64,000 bases of DNA from Thermoleophilaceae bacterium. GTDB taxonomy: Bacteria; Actinomycetota; Thermoleophilia; Solirubrobacterales; Thermoleophilaceae. The notes below the pieces were generated by a model that made no database searches, was not told the origin of the DNA, and saw only the letters and a program-made list of their open reading frames with translations. The translations under genes and the position numbers were made by a program. Position 1 is the first letter of the stretch; each line of letters starts with the position of its first letter. Location: positions 1-64,000 of the forward strand of contig JAICJV010000008.1 in assembly GCA_025928265.1 (NCBI GenBank), given 5' to 3'. Positions 41,563 to 49,184 of this stretch are shown one piece after another.

Positions 41563-41734
41563 TCGAGGCGCGGCCGATCGCGAGCCGCCCGATCGCGAGC
41601 GCGCCGATCGCAGTCGCGCCCACCGCCAGCGCGCCCATCGCCGTCGGCCCGCGCAGCCCCGGTCCGCGCGCGTCGATCCCGGTGGCCCGAACGGGCCGCA
41701 GGTCGAGCCAGCCGGATCTCCCTCGCCGCGACAT
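41477..41734 (-). CDS. Small pentapeptide-repeat-like protein
   Basis: 85 residues. From about residue 34 the protein is built of nine exact 5-residue units, each ending in Ile or Val (GALAV, GATAI, GALAI, GRLAI, GRASI, RRLVI, EELEV, GRLRV, QDLEV). This pattern is expected to coil into a small beta-helix. At DNA level the repeats are near 15-bp units. The N-terminal third is basic and non-repetitive. I know no function for such a short version. It faces away from glnB. Confidence 0.55.
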   Translation of the reverse strand: MSRRGRSGWLDLRPVRATGIDARGPGLRGPTAMGALAVGATAIGALAIGRLAIGRASIRRLVIEELEVGRLRVQDLEVANERRPG

Positions 41735-41878
41735 GACGCAACGCCGACTCTAACGGCCGGGGCGCTCGGACTGTCCGCAGGGAGAAACACCCGCGCGGAA
41801 TCTTCTCCAGGCGTCTAAAGACCTGGCACCGCGAAGCGGGCAAATTGCCGACGACCCCGACGCAGGAGGCAGGGCGCC

Positions 41879-42232
41879 TTGAAGCTCGTCATCGGCATCA
41901 CCCGGCCGGAGAAGGCCAACGACGTCCTCGAATCGCTGTTCCGCGCCGAGGTTCGCGGCCTCTCGATCAGCCGCGTGCAGGGGCACGGCGGGGAGCTCGA
42001 GCGCGTCGAGACCTATCGCGGGACCACGGTGAAGATGGAGCTGTCGGAGAAGGCGCGCTTCGAGATCGCGGTTTCCGACGAGTTCGTCGAGCCGACGATC
42101 GAGGCGCTCTGCGAGGGAGCCCGGACCGGGGAGGTCGGCGACGGCAAGATCTTCGTCGTGCCGCTCGACCAGGTCGTGCGGATCCGGACCGGCGAGACCG
42201 ACCACGGCGCCGTGACGCCGGTGCACGCCTGA
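41879..42232 (+). CDS. glnB: P-II nitrogen regulatory protein with altered T-loop
   Basis: 117 residues. The protein senses ATP/ADP and 2-oxoglutarate and controls the ammonium channel. The family frame is clear: KLVIGITRPEKANDVLESLF, T-loop around residues 35-55 (QGHGGELERVETYRGTTVKMEL), GEVGDGKIFVVPLDQVVRIRTGE at the end with the B-loop and C-loop. The residue aligned with the modifiable Tyr51 is Val, so uridylylation or adenylylation there is not possible. The TTG start is supported by AGGAGG at 41864-41869. The stop overlaps the amtB ATG (TGATG). Confidence 0.9.
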   Translation: MKLVIGITRPEKANDVLESLFRAEVRGLSISRVQGHGGELERVETYRGTTVKMELSEKARFEIAVSDEFVEPTIEALCEGARTGEVGDGKIFVVPLDQVVRIRTGETDHGAVTPVHA

Positions 42233-43548
42233 TGGTCGCGGCGGCAACACCGCCCGGGATCAACCCGGGCGACACCGCGTGGATGCTCATTGCCACGGCG
42301 CTCGTGCTCATGATGACGCCCGCGCTCGGGCTGTTCTACGCCGGCCTCGTGCGCGCGAAGAACGTGCTGAACACGTTCATGATGAGCATCGGCGCGCTCG
42401 GCGTGGTGGCCGTCACCTGGGCGGTCGTCGGCTACTCGATCGCGTTCGGCGGCCACGGTCCGCTCATCGGCGGCTTCAAGAACGCCTTCCTGAGCGGCGT
42501 CGGGTTCGGGCCGCGCGCCGGCACGGCCATACCGCACCTGCTCTTCTTCGCGTTCGAGGCGACCTTCTGCATCATCACCGCCGCGCTGATCTCGGGCGCC
42601 GTGGTCGAGCGGATGCGCTACGGCACGTTCCTGATCTTCATGGTGGTGTGGTCGATCGTCGTCTATGCGGTGCTCGCGCACTGGGTCTGGGGCGGCGGCT
42701 GGCTCGCGCAGCACGGCACGCTCGACTTCGCCGGCGGCGTGCCGGTGGAGATGGCGTCCGGCTTCTCGGCGCTGGCGGCGGCTCTGGCGGTCGGGCCGCG
42801 GAAGGACTACGGCAGACAGGCGCTGCTGCCCCACAACGCGGTCTACGTGCTGCTCGGCGCCGGGCTGCTGTGGTTCGGCTGGTTCGGCTTCAACGGCGGC
42901 AGTGGGTACACGATCGGCAACCCCGGCGTGCTCGCGTTCACCAACACGCTGCTGGCGCCCGCCTGCACGCTCGTGGTCTGGTTCCTGCTCGACCTGCGCC
43001 GCGGCGGCCACGTGACGGCGGTCGGCGCCGCCACGGCGATCGTCGTGGGCTGCGTGGGGATCACGCCGGCGTGCGGCTACATCAGCCCGATCTGGGCGAT
43101 GGTGCTCGGCGGCCTCGCCGCGCTGCCGAGCTACGCGATCGTGGTGTGGCGTACGCGGACGCGCGTCGACGAGACGCTCGACGTGCTCGCCGCGCACGGC
43201 CTTGCCGGTCTCACGGGCATCCTGTTCATCGGGTTCGCCGCGCAGAAGTCGTGGAACGGCGTTTCCGACGGGTTGCTCTACGGGAACCTGCACCAGCTCG
43301 GCTGGCAGGCGATGGCCGCCCTGGTGGTGCCGGCCTATGCGTTCGGTGCGACCTTCGGACTGCTCAAGCTCATGGGCCTCTTCCTGCCGCTGCGCGTGAG
43401 CGAGCGGGTGGAGTCGCTCGGGCTCGACACGCAGCAGCACGGCGAGGAGGCCTACGCCAGCGCCGAGGGCGCGATCCTCGTCACGACCGAGAGCCTGGGC
43501 GCGGAGCAGGAGGCGCGGCTGCCGGTTGCCGTACCGGTTCAGCCATAG
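42232..43548 (+). CDS. amtB: Ammonium transporter with Glu at the first twin-His position
   Basis: 438 residues and eleven hydrophobic helices in the Amt/Rh fold. Conserved signatures are DTAWMLIATALVLMMTPALGLFYAGLVR, FEATFCIITAALISGAVVERM, LDFAGG and FGFNGGSG. The first twin-His (E. coli His168, eight residues after Asp in LDFAGG) is replaced by Glu173. The second (His322 in AAHGLAGLTGILF) is kept. The same H-to-E change is known in some fungal Mep proteins. It is coupled to glnB, the usual arrangement for PII control of the channel. Two hairpins end the unit. Confidence 0.92.
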   Translation: MVAAATPPGINPGDTAWMLIATALVLMMTPALGLFYAGLVRAKNVLNTFMMSIGALGVVAVTWAVVGYSIAFGGHGPLIGGFKNAFLSGVGFGPRAGTAIPHLLFFAFEATFCIITAALISGAVVERMRYGTFLIFMVVWSIVVYAVLAHWVWGGGWLAQHGTLDFAGGVPVEMASGFSALAAALAVGPRKDYGRQALLPHNAVYVLLGAGLLWFGWFGFNGGSGYTIGNPGVLAFTNTLLAPACTLVVWFLLDLRRGGHVTAVGAATAIVVGCVGITPACGYISPIWAMVLGGLAALPSYAIVVWRTRTRVDETLDVLAAHGLAGLTGILFIGFAAQKSWNGVSDGLLYGNLHQLGWQAMAALVVPAYAFGATFGLLKLMGLFLPLRVSERVESLGLDTQQHGEEAYASAEGAILVTTESLGAEQEARLPVAVPVQP

Positions 43549-43554
43549 AAAAGT

Positions 43555-43611
43555 GGGGCGCCGGCCTTGCGGGGAGGCGGCCGGCGCCCCAAGGCCAGGA
43601 TAGCCCTGGCC
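43555..43611 (+). terminator. Double hairpin terminator after amtB
   Basis: A perfect 12-bp stem GGGGCGCCGGCC / GGCCGGCGCCCC (43555-43566 and 43579-43590) is followed by a second stem GGCCAGG / CCTGGCC at 43593-43611. They separate convergent amtB and ybaK and may act for both. Confidence 0.7.
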
Positions 43612-43630
43612 AGCTTCGAAGGCTTCGGTT

Positions 43631-44110
43631 CTACGCGCGGGCGTGCTCGCGGCGGTCCGCCACGCGGGCGACGCGAGCATGTATAGCGTCGGCGAGCGTT
43701 CCCGGCGCCACCTCGAACAGGGTGTTGCCGTCGCCGCCCGCCACGTAGATGCGGTCGTACTGGAGCAGGTCCTCGTCGAACGCGATCGGGATCGTGCAGC
43801 CGAGAGGAGAGACACCGCCCACCGGGTAGCCCGTGGCCACACGCACCTCGTCCGGCGTGGCCTGCCGGATCTCGGCGACGTCGAAGATCTCGCAGAGCGC
43901 CTCGGTGTCCACGCGGTGTGCGCCGGACGCCACCACCAGCACGGGGTCGCCGTCGGCCACGAACACCAGCGTCTTGGCGATCTGGGCCTCGGAGCAGCCC
44001 ACGGCCCGCGCCGCCTCGCCGACCGTGCGGGTCGGCTGGTCGAGCGTCTTCACGTCCACCTTCAGGCCCAGCTCACGGGCTGCCTTGACGACTTTGTCCT
44101 TCATCTGCAC
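43631..44110 (-). CDS. YbaK/EbsC-type aminoacyl-tRNA deacylase
   Basis: 159 residues of the YbaK/ProX editing family, which hydrolyses mischarged tRNA (often Cys-tRNA-Pro). Diagnostic parts are GEAARAVGCSEAQIAKTLVFV with the conserved Lys, VLVVASGAHRVDTEAL, and TGYPVGGVSPLGCTIPIAFDEDLL (the GGVSPxG loop). The length is normal. Start ATG 44110 or the next ATG 44104. Confidence 0.88.
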   Translation of the reverse strand: MQMKDKVVKAARELGLKVDVKTLDQPTRTVGEAARAVGCSEAQIAKTLVFVADGDPVLVVASGAHRVDTEALCEIFDVAEIRQATPDEVRVATGYPVGGVSPLGCTIPIAFDEDLLQYDRIYVAGGDGNTLFEVAPGTLADAIHARVARVADRREHARA

Positions 44111-44119
44111 GACAGTACT

Positions 44120-45655
44120 TCACTCGCCGCCGGTCTGACCATCCTCCGATCGTCCGACCGAAACGGTGTCACCTGTGCCGATCCGGCGCGCCGATTCGTG
44201 TCCATTGCCACGAGCGCGCTCCGGCCGCTTGCGGCGCACGCGGCGTGAGAGCTTCACGCCCGCCGCTGCGGCAAGCTCCGCAAGCGCTGCGTAAAAGTCC
44301 TCGGCCAGGTCGTCGAGGTCGTACAGGACGTCGTAGTCGCCGACGAGGCCGAAGCAGATGTGGCCGTTGTAGCTCATGATCGCAATGCCCAGGCCCTGGT
44401 TCTGGGCGAGCGGCACCATCGGGATCAGGTCGTCCATCTCGCGGCCCATCAGGTAGAGCGGGAACTGCGGGCCGGGCACGTTCGTGACGACCACGTTGAA
44501 CCAGCGCTGCCGCGCGACCAGTCGCGACGCCTGGCTCATGATGTTCGGCGGCGCGAAGCCGGTGAGGTTGGTGAGCGCCTGGGCTCCCACGGCCTGGCCC
44601 GAGCGCTTGATCTGGTCCATCGCCTGGTGGATCAGCTCGTAGCGCACGTGCGGCTCGTCGCAGCCCACGGGCAGCGGCGCCATCATCGCCGCCACCTGGT
44701 TGCCGAGCGCGCCGCGCGCCTCGTCCGCGCGCACGCTCACCGGCACCATCGCCTTGAGCTCGACCCCTGACACGTCCTCGCCGCGGCGCTTCAGGTGCTG
44801 GCCCAGCGCGCCCGCGACGATGGCGAGCACGACGTCGTTCACGGTGCCGCCGAGCGCATCCTTGATCGCCTTCACGTCCTTCAGCTCCATCCGCACCCAG
44901 GTGAAACGCCGGTGCGGGCCGATGCGCGCGTTGTAGGGAGTGGGCGGCGCGGGGCTCAGGCCGGTCCAGGCGAGTGCGCCCAGCCCGGCGAGGTTGTGGA
45001 CCGCGCCGCGCGCGATCCGCCTCGGCGCGCGCAGGAGCGCCCGCGCGCCGCGCGCGATCTCGGCCGGCACCGTTGCGCGCTCCACGAGCGCCTCGCCCAG
45101 GAGCTGCGCACGCGAGGGCGCGGGCTGCGGGAGCCAGCGCTTCGCGGTCGCGACCCGACCCCGCCCGCCCGCCGCCGGGGCGGGCTTCGTGTCGAACAGG
45201 ACGCTGACGATGTCGATGCCGGAGATACCGTCGACGAGGGCATGGTGGGTCTTGGAGAGCAGCGCGAAGCGGTCGCCGCCGTCGAGACCGTCGACCAGCC
45301 AGATCTCCCACAGCGGCTTGTCGCGGTCGAGCGGCTGCGAGAACACGCGGCCGGCCAGGCGCTTGAGCTCGTTCTCGCCGGCGGGCTGCGGCAGCGCCGT
45401 CATCCGGACGTGGTAGCGGAGGTTGAAGTGAGGGTCGTCGATCCAGCGCGGGCGGCCCTGCGAGAGGGGGACGAACGCGAGCTTCTGCCGGTAGCGCGGG
45501 ACCAGGTGCAGGCGCGCGTCGATCGCGGCCACGAAGTCGTCGTACTCCGGGGGCCGGCCGTCGAACGTCATGACGGCCGCCACGTGCATGTGGTGGCGAT
45601 CGTCCTCGAGGTGGAGGAACGATGCATCGAGGCCCGTCAGACGGTCGTTCGCCAT
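44120..45655 (-). CDS. Wax ester synthase / diacylglycerol acyltransferase (WS/DGAT)
   Basis: 511 residues. Makes triacylglycerol or wax esters from acyl-CoA at the membrane. The N-terminus LTGLDASFLHLEDDRHHMHVAAVMTFDG is typical. The catalytic motif is HHALVDGISGIDIVSVLF (HHxxxDG). The second half has the NDVVLAIVAGALGQHLKRRG and NVVVTNVPGPQFPLYLMG family signatures. Storage-lipid synthesis of this type is common in high-GC actinobacteria. It lies next to ybaK with a 9-bp gap and is divergent from the amidohydrolase gene. Confidence 0.92.
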   Translation of the reverse strand: MANDRLTGLDASFLHLEDDRHHMHVAAVMTFDGRPPEYDDFVAAIDARLHLVPRYRQKLAFVPLSQGRPRWIDDPHFNLRYHVRMTALPQPAGENELKRLAGRVFSQPLDRDKPLWEIWLVDGLDGGDRFALLSKTHHALVDGISGIDIVSVLFDTKPAPAAGGRGRVATAKRWLPQPAPSRAQLLGEALVERATVPAEIARGARALLRAPRRIARGAVHNLAGLGALAWTGLSPAPPTPYNARIGPHRRFTWVRMELKDVKAIKDALGGTVNDVVLAIVAGALGQHLKRRGEDVSGVELKAMVPVSVRADEARGALGNQVAAMMAPLPVGCDEPHVRYELIHQAMDQIKRSGQAVGAQALTNLTGFAPPNIMSQASRLVARQRWFNVVVTNVPGPQFPLYLMGREMDDLIPMVPLAQNQGLGIAIMSYNGHICFGLVGDYDVLYDLDDLAEDFYAALAELAAAAGVKLSRRVRRKRPERARGNGHESARRIGTGDTVSVGRSEDGQTGGE

Positions 45656-45701
45656 GTGTCTTCCCTCTTCGCGGGTGGCCAGGCCCTACATTACGCCGCT
45701 C

Positions 45702-46877
45702 GTGTACGCCGACGAATATCTCCGTCCGTGGTTCGAGGCCGTCCAGGCACTCGTTCCCGAGTACACGCCGTTCGACGCGCACACGCACATCGGCGCGAAC
45801 GACCCCGACGGCTTCAGGTCGAGTACCGCGGAGCTGACCGAGGCGCTCGAGCAGATCGGCTCGCGTGCGGCCGTGTTCCCGATGCACGAGCCGGACGGCT
45901 ACCCCCCGGCGAACGACCACGTGATCGCGGAGGCGGCCTCCTCGGACGGGCGCCTCGTCCCGTTCTGCCGGCTCGACCCGCACGCCGCCAACCCCGCCGG
46001 TGAGGCCGAGCGCTGCCTCGACGCCGGCGCGCGAGGCATCAAGCTGCACCCGCGCGCCGAGCAGTTCCGGCTCGAGGAGCCCGAGACGGTGCCGATCTTC
46101 GCGGTGGCGCACGAGCGCGGCGTGCCCGTGCTTGTCCATGCCGGCCGCGGCATCCCGGCGCTCGGGCGGGATGCGGTCGACCTGGCCGAGCGGTTCCCGA
46201 ACGCCAGGATCATCCTCGCGCACGCGGCGGTTTGCGACCTCGCGTGGATCTGGCGCGCCGCGCAGTCGCAGCCGAACCTCTTCTTCGACACGGCGTGGTG
46301 GAACGCGATGGACCTGCTCACGCTGTTCGCGCTCGTGCCGCCGGGTCAGATCGTGTGGGGCAGCGACGCTCCCTACGGCACGCCGCTCCAGTCGACTCTG
46401 ATCGCGTTTCGCTGCGCTCTGCAGGCCGGCGTGTCGCCGGATGCGCTGGCGGTCGTGGGCGGCGAGCAGATGCGGCGCCTCTGCGCGGGTGAGGAGCCGC
46501 TCGACCTGGGCCCCGCGCCCGGCCGTGGCTCGGTGCAGACGGATCTTCTCCTCGAGCGCGTCACGTCGTACCTCCAGACGGCGATCGGGCGGATGCTGCT
46601 GGGCGACAACGGCGATGAGAACCGCGCGCTCGCGCGGCTCGCGTGCGAGGTGGGGGACAGCGCGGAAGAGGCGTCCGTCTGCCGCTCGGTGCTGGCGCTG
46701 CTCGACCGCTTCGAGCACTACTTCGCCCACCAGCCCGACGTGCTCTCGCGCGAGGGCCCGCGCCGCTTCCCGGGCCTGCATCTGATCGTGACGGCGGCCA
46801 CGGTGGCGGTCACGCCGGACGTGGCGCTGCCGCCCGACCCGGATCCGGTGGACGTGGGGGAGCGGCAGCAGGCTTAG
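45702..46877 (+). CDS. Amidohydrolase family 2 metal-dependent hydrolase
   Basis: 391 residues with a TIM-barrel amidohydrolase core. It has the first metal motif FDAHTHIGAN, ARGIKLHPRAEQFRL, VLVHAGRG, IILAHAAVCD and IVWGSDAPYG with the catalytic Asp. The C-terminal about 100 residues (VTSYLQTAIGRMLLGDNGDENRAL) are an extra helical part. GTG 45702 is preferred because the family begins shortly before DAHTHIG. Substrate unknown. Confidence 0.8.
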   Translation: MYADEYLRPWFEAVQALVPEYTPFDAHTHIGANDPDGFRSSTAELTEALEQIGSRAAVFPMHEPDGYPPANDHVIAEAASSDGRLVPFCRLDPHAANPAGEAERCLDAGARGIKLHPRAEQFRLEEPETVPIFAVAHERGVPVLVHAGRGIPALGRDAVDLAERFPNARIILAHAAVCDLAWIWRAAQSQPNLFFDTAWWNAMDLLTLFALVPPGQIVWGSDAPYGTPLQSTLIAFRCALQAGVSPDALAVVGGEQMRRLCAGEEPLDLGPAPGRGSVQTDLLLERVTSYLQTAIGRMLLGDNGDENRALARLACEVGDSAEEASVCRSVLALLDRFEHYFAHQPDVLSREGPRRFPGLHLIVTAATVAVTPDVALPPDPDPVDVGERQQA

Positions 46878-46890
46878 GAAATCGGAGCGG

Positions 46891-48486
46891 TCAGCGCGCC
46901 GGGATCTGCTCGGTGAACCGGGCCATCTGCCACTTGGAGTCGACCGGGTTCAGGAAGTACGGCGGGTTCTGGTTCTTGAAGCGGTCGTCGTAGTTGTAGT
47001 TCTTGATGTATCCGGTCGAGATCGTCGTTCCGCTGCCGGTGCCGACAGGACCGCGGTACTTCTGCGCGATCGCCCCGTTCACGGTGAGCGTCCCGTTCGG
47101 CGCGCCGCAGTCGTAGTTGTCGACGATGAAGGAGTCGTTGAGCGACAGGATGGCCGCGTCGACCTGGGGGTTGTTGAGCGGGCCGGTCGAGGGCCCTGTC
47201 GAGTTGCTCGCCGTTCCGGTCCCGGAGCAGTTGCCGCGGTTCACCGGATGCCAGAGCCGCACGAACTTGGTTGCGATCAGGCCGAGCATCCCGTTGCCGG
47301 TCCTCGTGGTGTTGCCGTTCACGATCACGTCGTTGTCCGAGCTGATCGTGAGCCCCTGCGAGTAGCTGCCGTTGACGTAGACGTCCGCGCAGCCGGCCCC
47401 GTTCGAGTACGTCTGCTGGATGTCGTACTGGCAGTTGTTGTTGGTCCTGTTCGGGTCGGTCTTCACGTAGATGACGCCGTTGGCCGGCCAGGCGAGGTTC
47501 TTCACGTTCACGGTCCCGGCGTAGTCGTCCGAGACCCTGATCGTGTTGCCCATCAGCTTGATGAACGTCTTGCCCTTGAACGTGTACTGCGGGTCGGCGA
47601 TGTTCGCCAGGTTGCCGTTCGACGGCGGCACCTCGAGCAGCGTGGCCGCGGAGTTCAGCGTGCCCTTCACGTTGGGTGCGTTCGCGCAGCCGCCGTTGGC
47701 GACGAAGGCCGGTGAGCCGCCGGTCTCGACCTTGTCGTTCGCATCGCGGCCGAAGGTGGGCGAGCCGCAGATGAGCGCGTTGTCGTTCGTGTGGAACGGG
47801 CCGTTGACGACGTCCTGGTTGGCGAACTGGATGGTCGCGCAGCCCGCGGGACGTGACGGGTTCGCCCAGCGGTAGACGTCGCACGCGCCCGGCGTCTTCA
47901 GCCCGATGTAGTTCGGGTTGCTGATCGTGAACACAGTCGGGTCGGTGGTCTCGAACTTCGTGAAGTAGAGGAAGTCGAGGAAGCCCTTGCGGCGGAAGGT
48001 GGCGACGACCGTGCGCTTGACGCCCTGCGACTGCCCCGTGGACCTGATCTGGAGCGTGCCGGTGGTCTTGTCGATCATCGACGTGTCGCTGCCGGGCACG
48101 CACTGAGTCGCGCCGTTCTGCGGCACGAGCTCGACCACGTAGCTCGCCTGCGAGCCGGGGATCTTGCGGAATGGCCGCGTCGAGGTGCCGTTCCACGGCT
48201 GGATCAGCGGGGTGGACGAGGTGTAGCCCGGCGGCTTGTCGCAGTAGGTCCAGTACTGGTTGTCCTGGTTGAGGTTGTAGAGGTACCAGTTGAGGCCGCT
48301 CTCGGCAGCGTCCATCGCCTGCTTGCGGTTGTAGTCCTTCTGCGTCTGCGGGATGTCGCTGTTGGCGGACGTCCACGCGGCCACGCCGAACAGCGAGCCG
48401 ACGAGCAGGAGCAGCATGACGGCGACGATCGAGTAGCCGGACTCGGCCGCGAGGCGGCGGCGGATTCGGGTGAGGGTCATACGCAT
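46891..48486 (-). CDS. PilX-like minor pilin / pilus assembly protein
   Basis: 531 residues. The N-terminal hydrophobic helix follows a basic start (RRRLAAESGYSIVAVMLLLLVGSLFGVAAW), and the next part includes DYNRKQAMDAAESGLNWYLYNLNQ, as in PilX-type minor pilins. The large C-terminal domain is beta-rich with many Asn/Thr/Gly and Cys residues (right-handed repeat-like VIYVKTDPNRT, VYVNGSYSQGLTISSDNDVIVNGN), suggesting an adhesive or capping tip. It overlaps the preceding minor pilin by 10 bp (or 4 bp if the second ATG is used). Confidence 0.75.
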   Translation of the reverse strand: MRMTLTRIRRRLAAESGYSIVAVMLLLLVGSLFGVAAWTSANSDIPQTQKDYNRKQAMDAAESGLNWYLYNLNQDNQYWTYCDKPPGYTSSTPLIQPWNGTSTRPFRKIPGSQASYVVELVPQNGATQCVPGSDTSMIDKTTGTLQIRSTGQSQGVKRTVVATFRRKGFLDFLYFTKFETTDPTVFTISNPNYIGLKTPGACDVYRWANPSRPAGCATIQFANQDVVNGPFHTNDNALICGSPTFGRDANDKVETGGSPAFVANGGCANAPNVKGTLNSAATLLEVPPSNGNLANIADPQYTFKGKTFIKLMGNTIRVSDDYAGTVNVKNLAWPANGVIYVKTDPNRTNNNCQYDIQQTYSNGAGCADVYVNGSYSQGLTISSDNDVIVNGNTTRTGNGMLGLIATKFVRLWHPVNRGNCSGTGTASNSTGPSTGPLNNPQVDAAILSLNDSFIVDNYDCGAPNGTLTVNGAIAQKYRGPVGTGSGTTISTGYIKNYNYDDRFKNQNPPYFLNPVDSKWQMARFTEQIPAR

Positions 48487-49184
48487 AGCGGTGCCTGCGG
48501 TCCCTTCGGATCGTTGGGATCGGCCGTGCGGACGAAGACCTGGTCGCTGAACGTCTGCGCCTGGGGGTCCTTCGACGAAGCCGATACAGGCGTTGCGGTC
48601 GTGTCCGGTTGCGCGTAGAAGCTCACCCCGATCATCGCGACCGAGGCAGCCTGTGCCGGCGAGAGTGCGGTACCGACGGGCAGCGAGATCTTCTGGAGCG
48701 ACGTGCCGTTGTACGCCCAGTACGTGAACACCGGGACGTTCGTGCCCGGCGGCGGGAGGACCTTGGTGAGGAGCGTTCGCTTGGTGGTCGGGTTGTTGGA
48801 CGAGTTGTAGGCCGTGTCGGTGATCGAGTTGGTGTTGGTGTCCCACGCGATCACGTGACGGACCGGGGTGAACGCGCCGGCGCCCGTGAACATCCAGAAG
48901 TCGACGCTGTACTGGTCGCTGGCCGTCTGCCCCGTCACGCCGCTGCCGACAATCGCCGGCGTCGTGGAGTTGGGGCAGACCTGCGAGCCCAGTGAGCGCG
49001 TGATCTGGTACATCGCGAGGCGGCCGCGCTGCGTCGCATCCACGCGCTTCTGCGTCTTGCCGGTGAGCACGACGGAGCTGTCGAGCATGCTGAAGGTGGC
49101 CAGCATCACGACGCTGCCGATCGAGATCGCCACCATCAGCTCGATGAGGGTGAAGCCCTGCTGGCTGCGAAGGCGCGAGATCAT
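48477..49184 (-). CDS. Type IV pilus minor pilin (PilW-like)
   Basis: 235 residues. A class III signal SQQGFTLIELMVAISIGSVVMLATFSMLDSS gives a prepilin-peptidase site after Gly, with the Phe-Thr-Leu-Ile-Glu start and Glu5. The remainder is a small beta-rich pilin head with a Cys pair. It overlaps its neighbours by 4 and 10 bp, so the three minor pilins are made together. Confidence 0.85.
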   Translation of the reverse strand: MISRLRSQQGFTLIELMVAISIGSVVMLATFSMLDSSVVLTGKTQKRVDATQRGRLAMYQITRSLGSQVCPNSTTPAIVGSGVTGQTASDQYSVDFWMFTGAGAFTPVRHVIAWDTNTNSITDTAYNSSNNPTTKRTLLTKVLPPPGTNVPVFTYWAYNGTSLQKISLPVGTALSPAQAASVAMIGVSFYAQPDTTATPVSASSKDPQAQTFSDQVFVRTADPNDPKGPQAPLCV

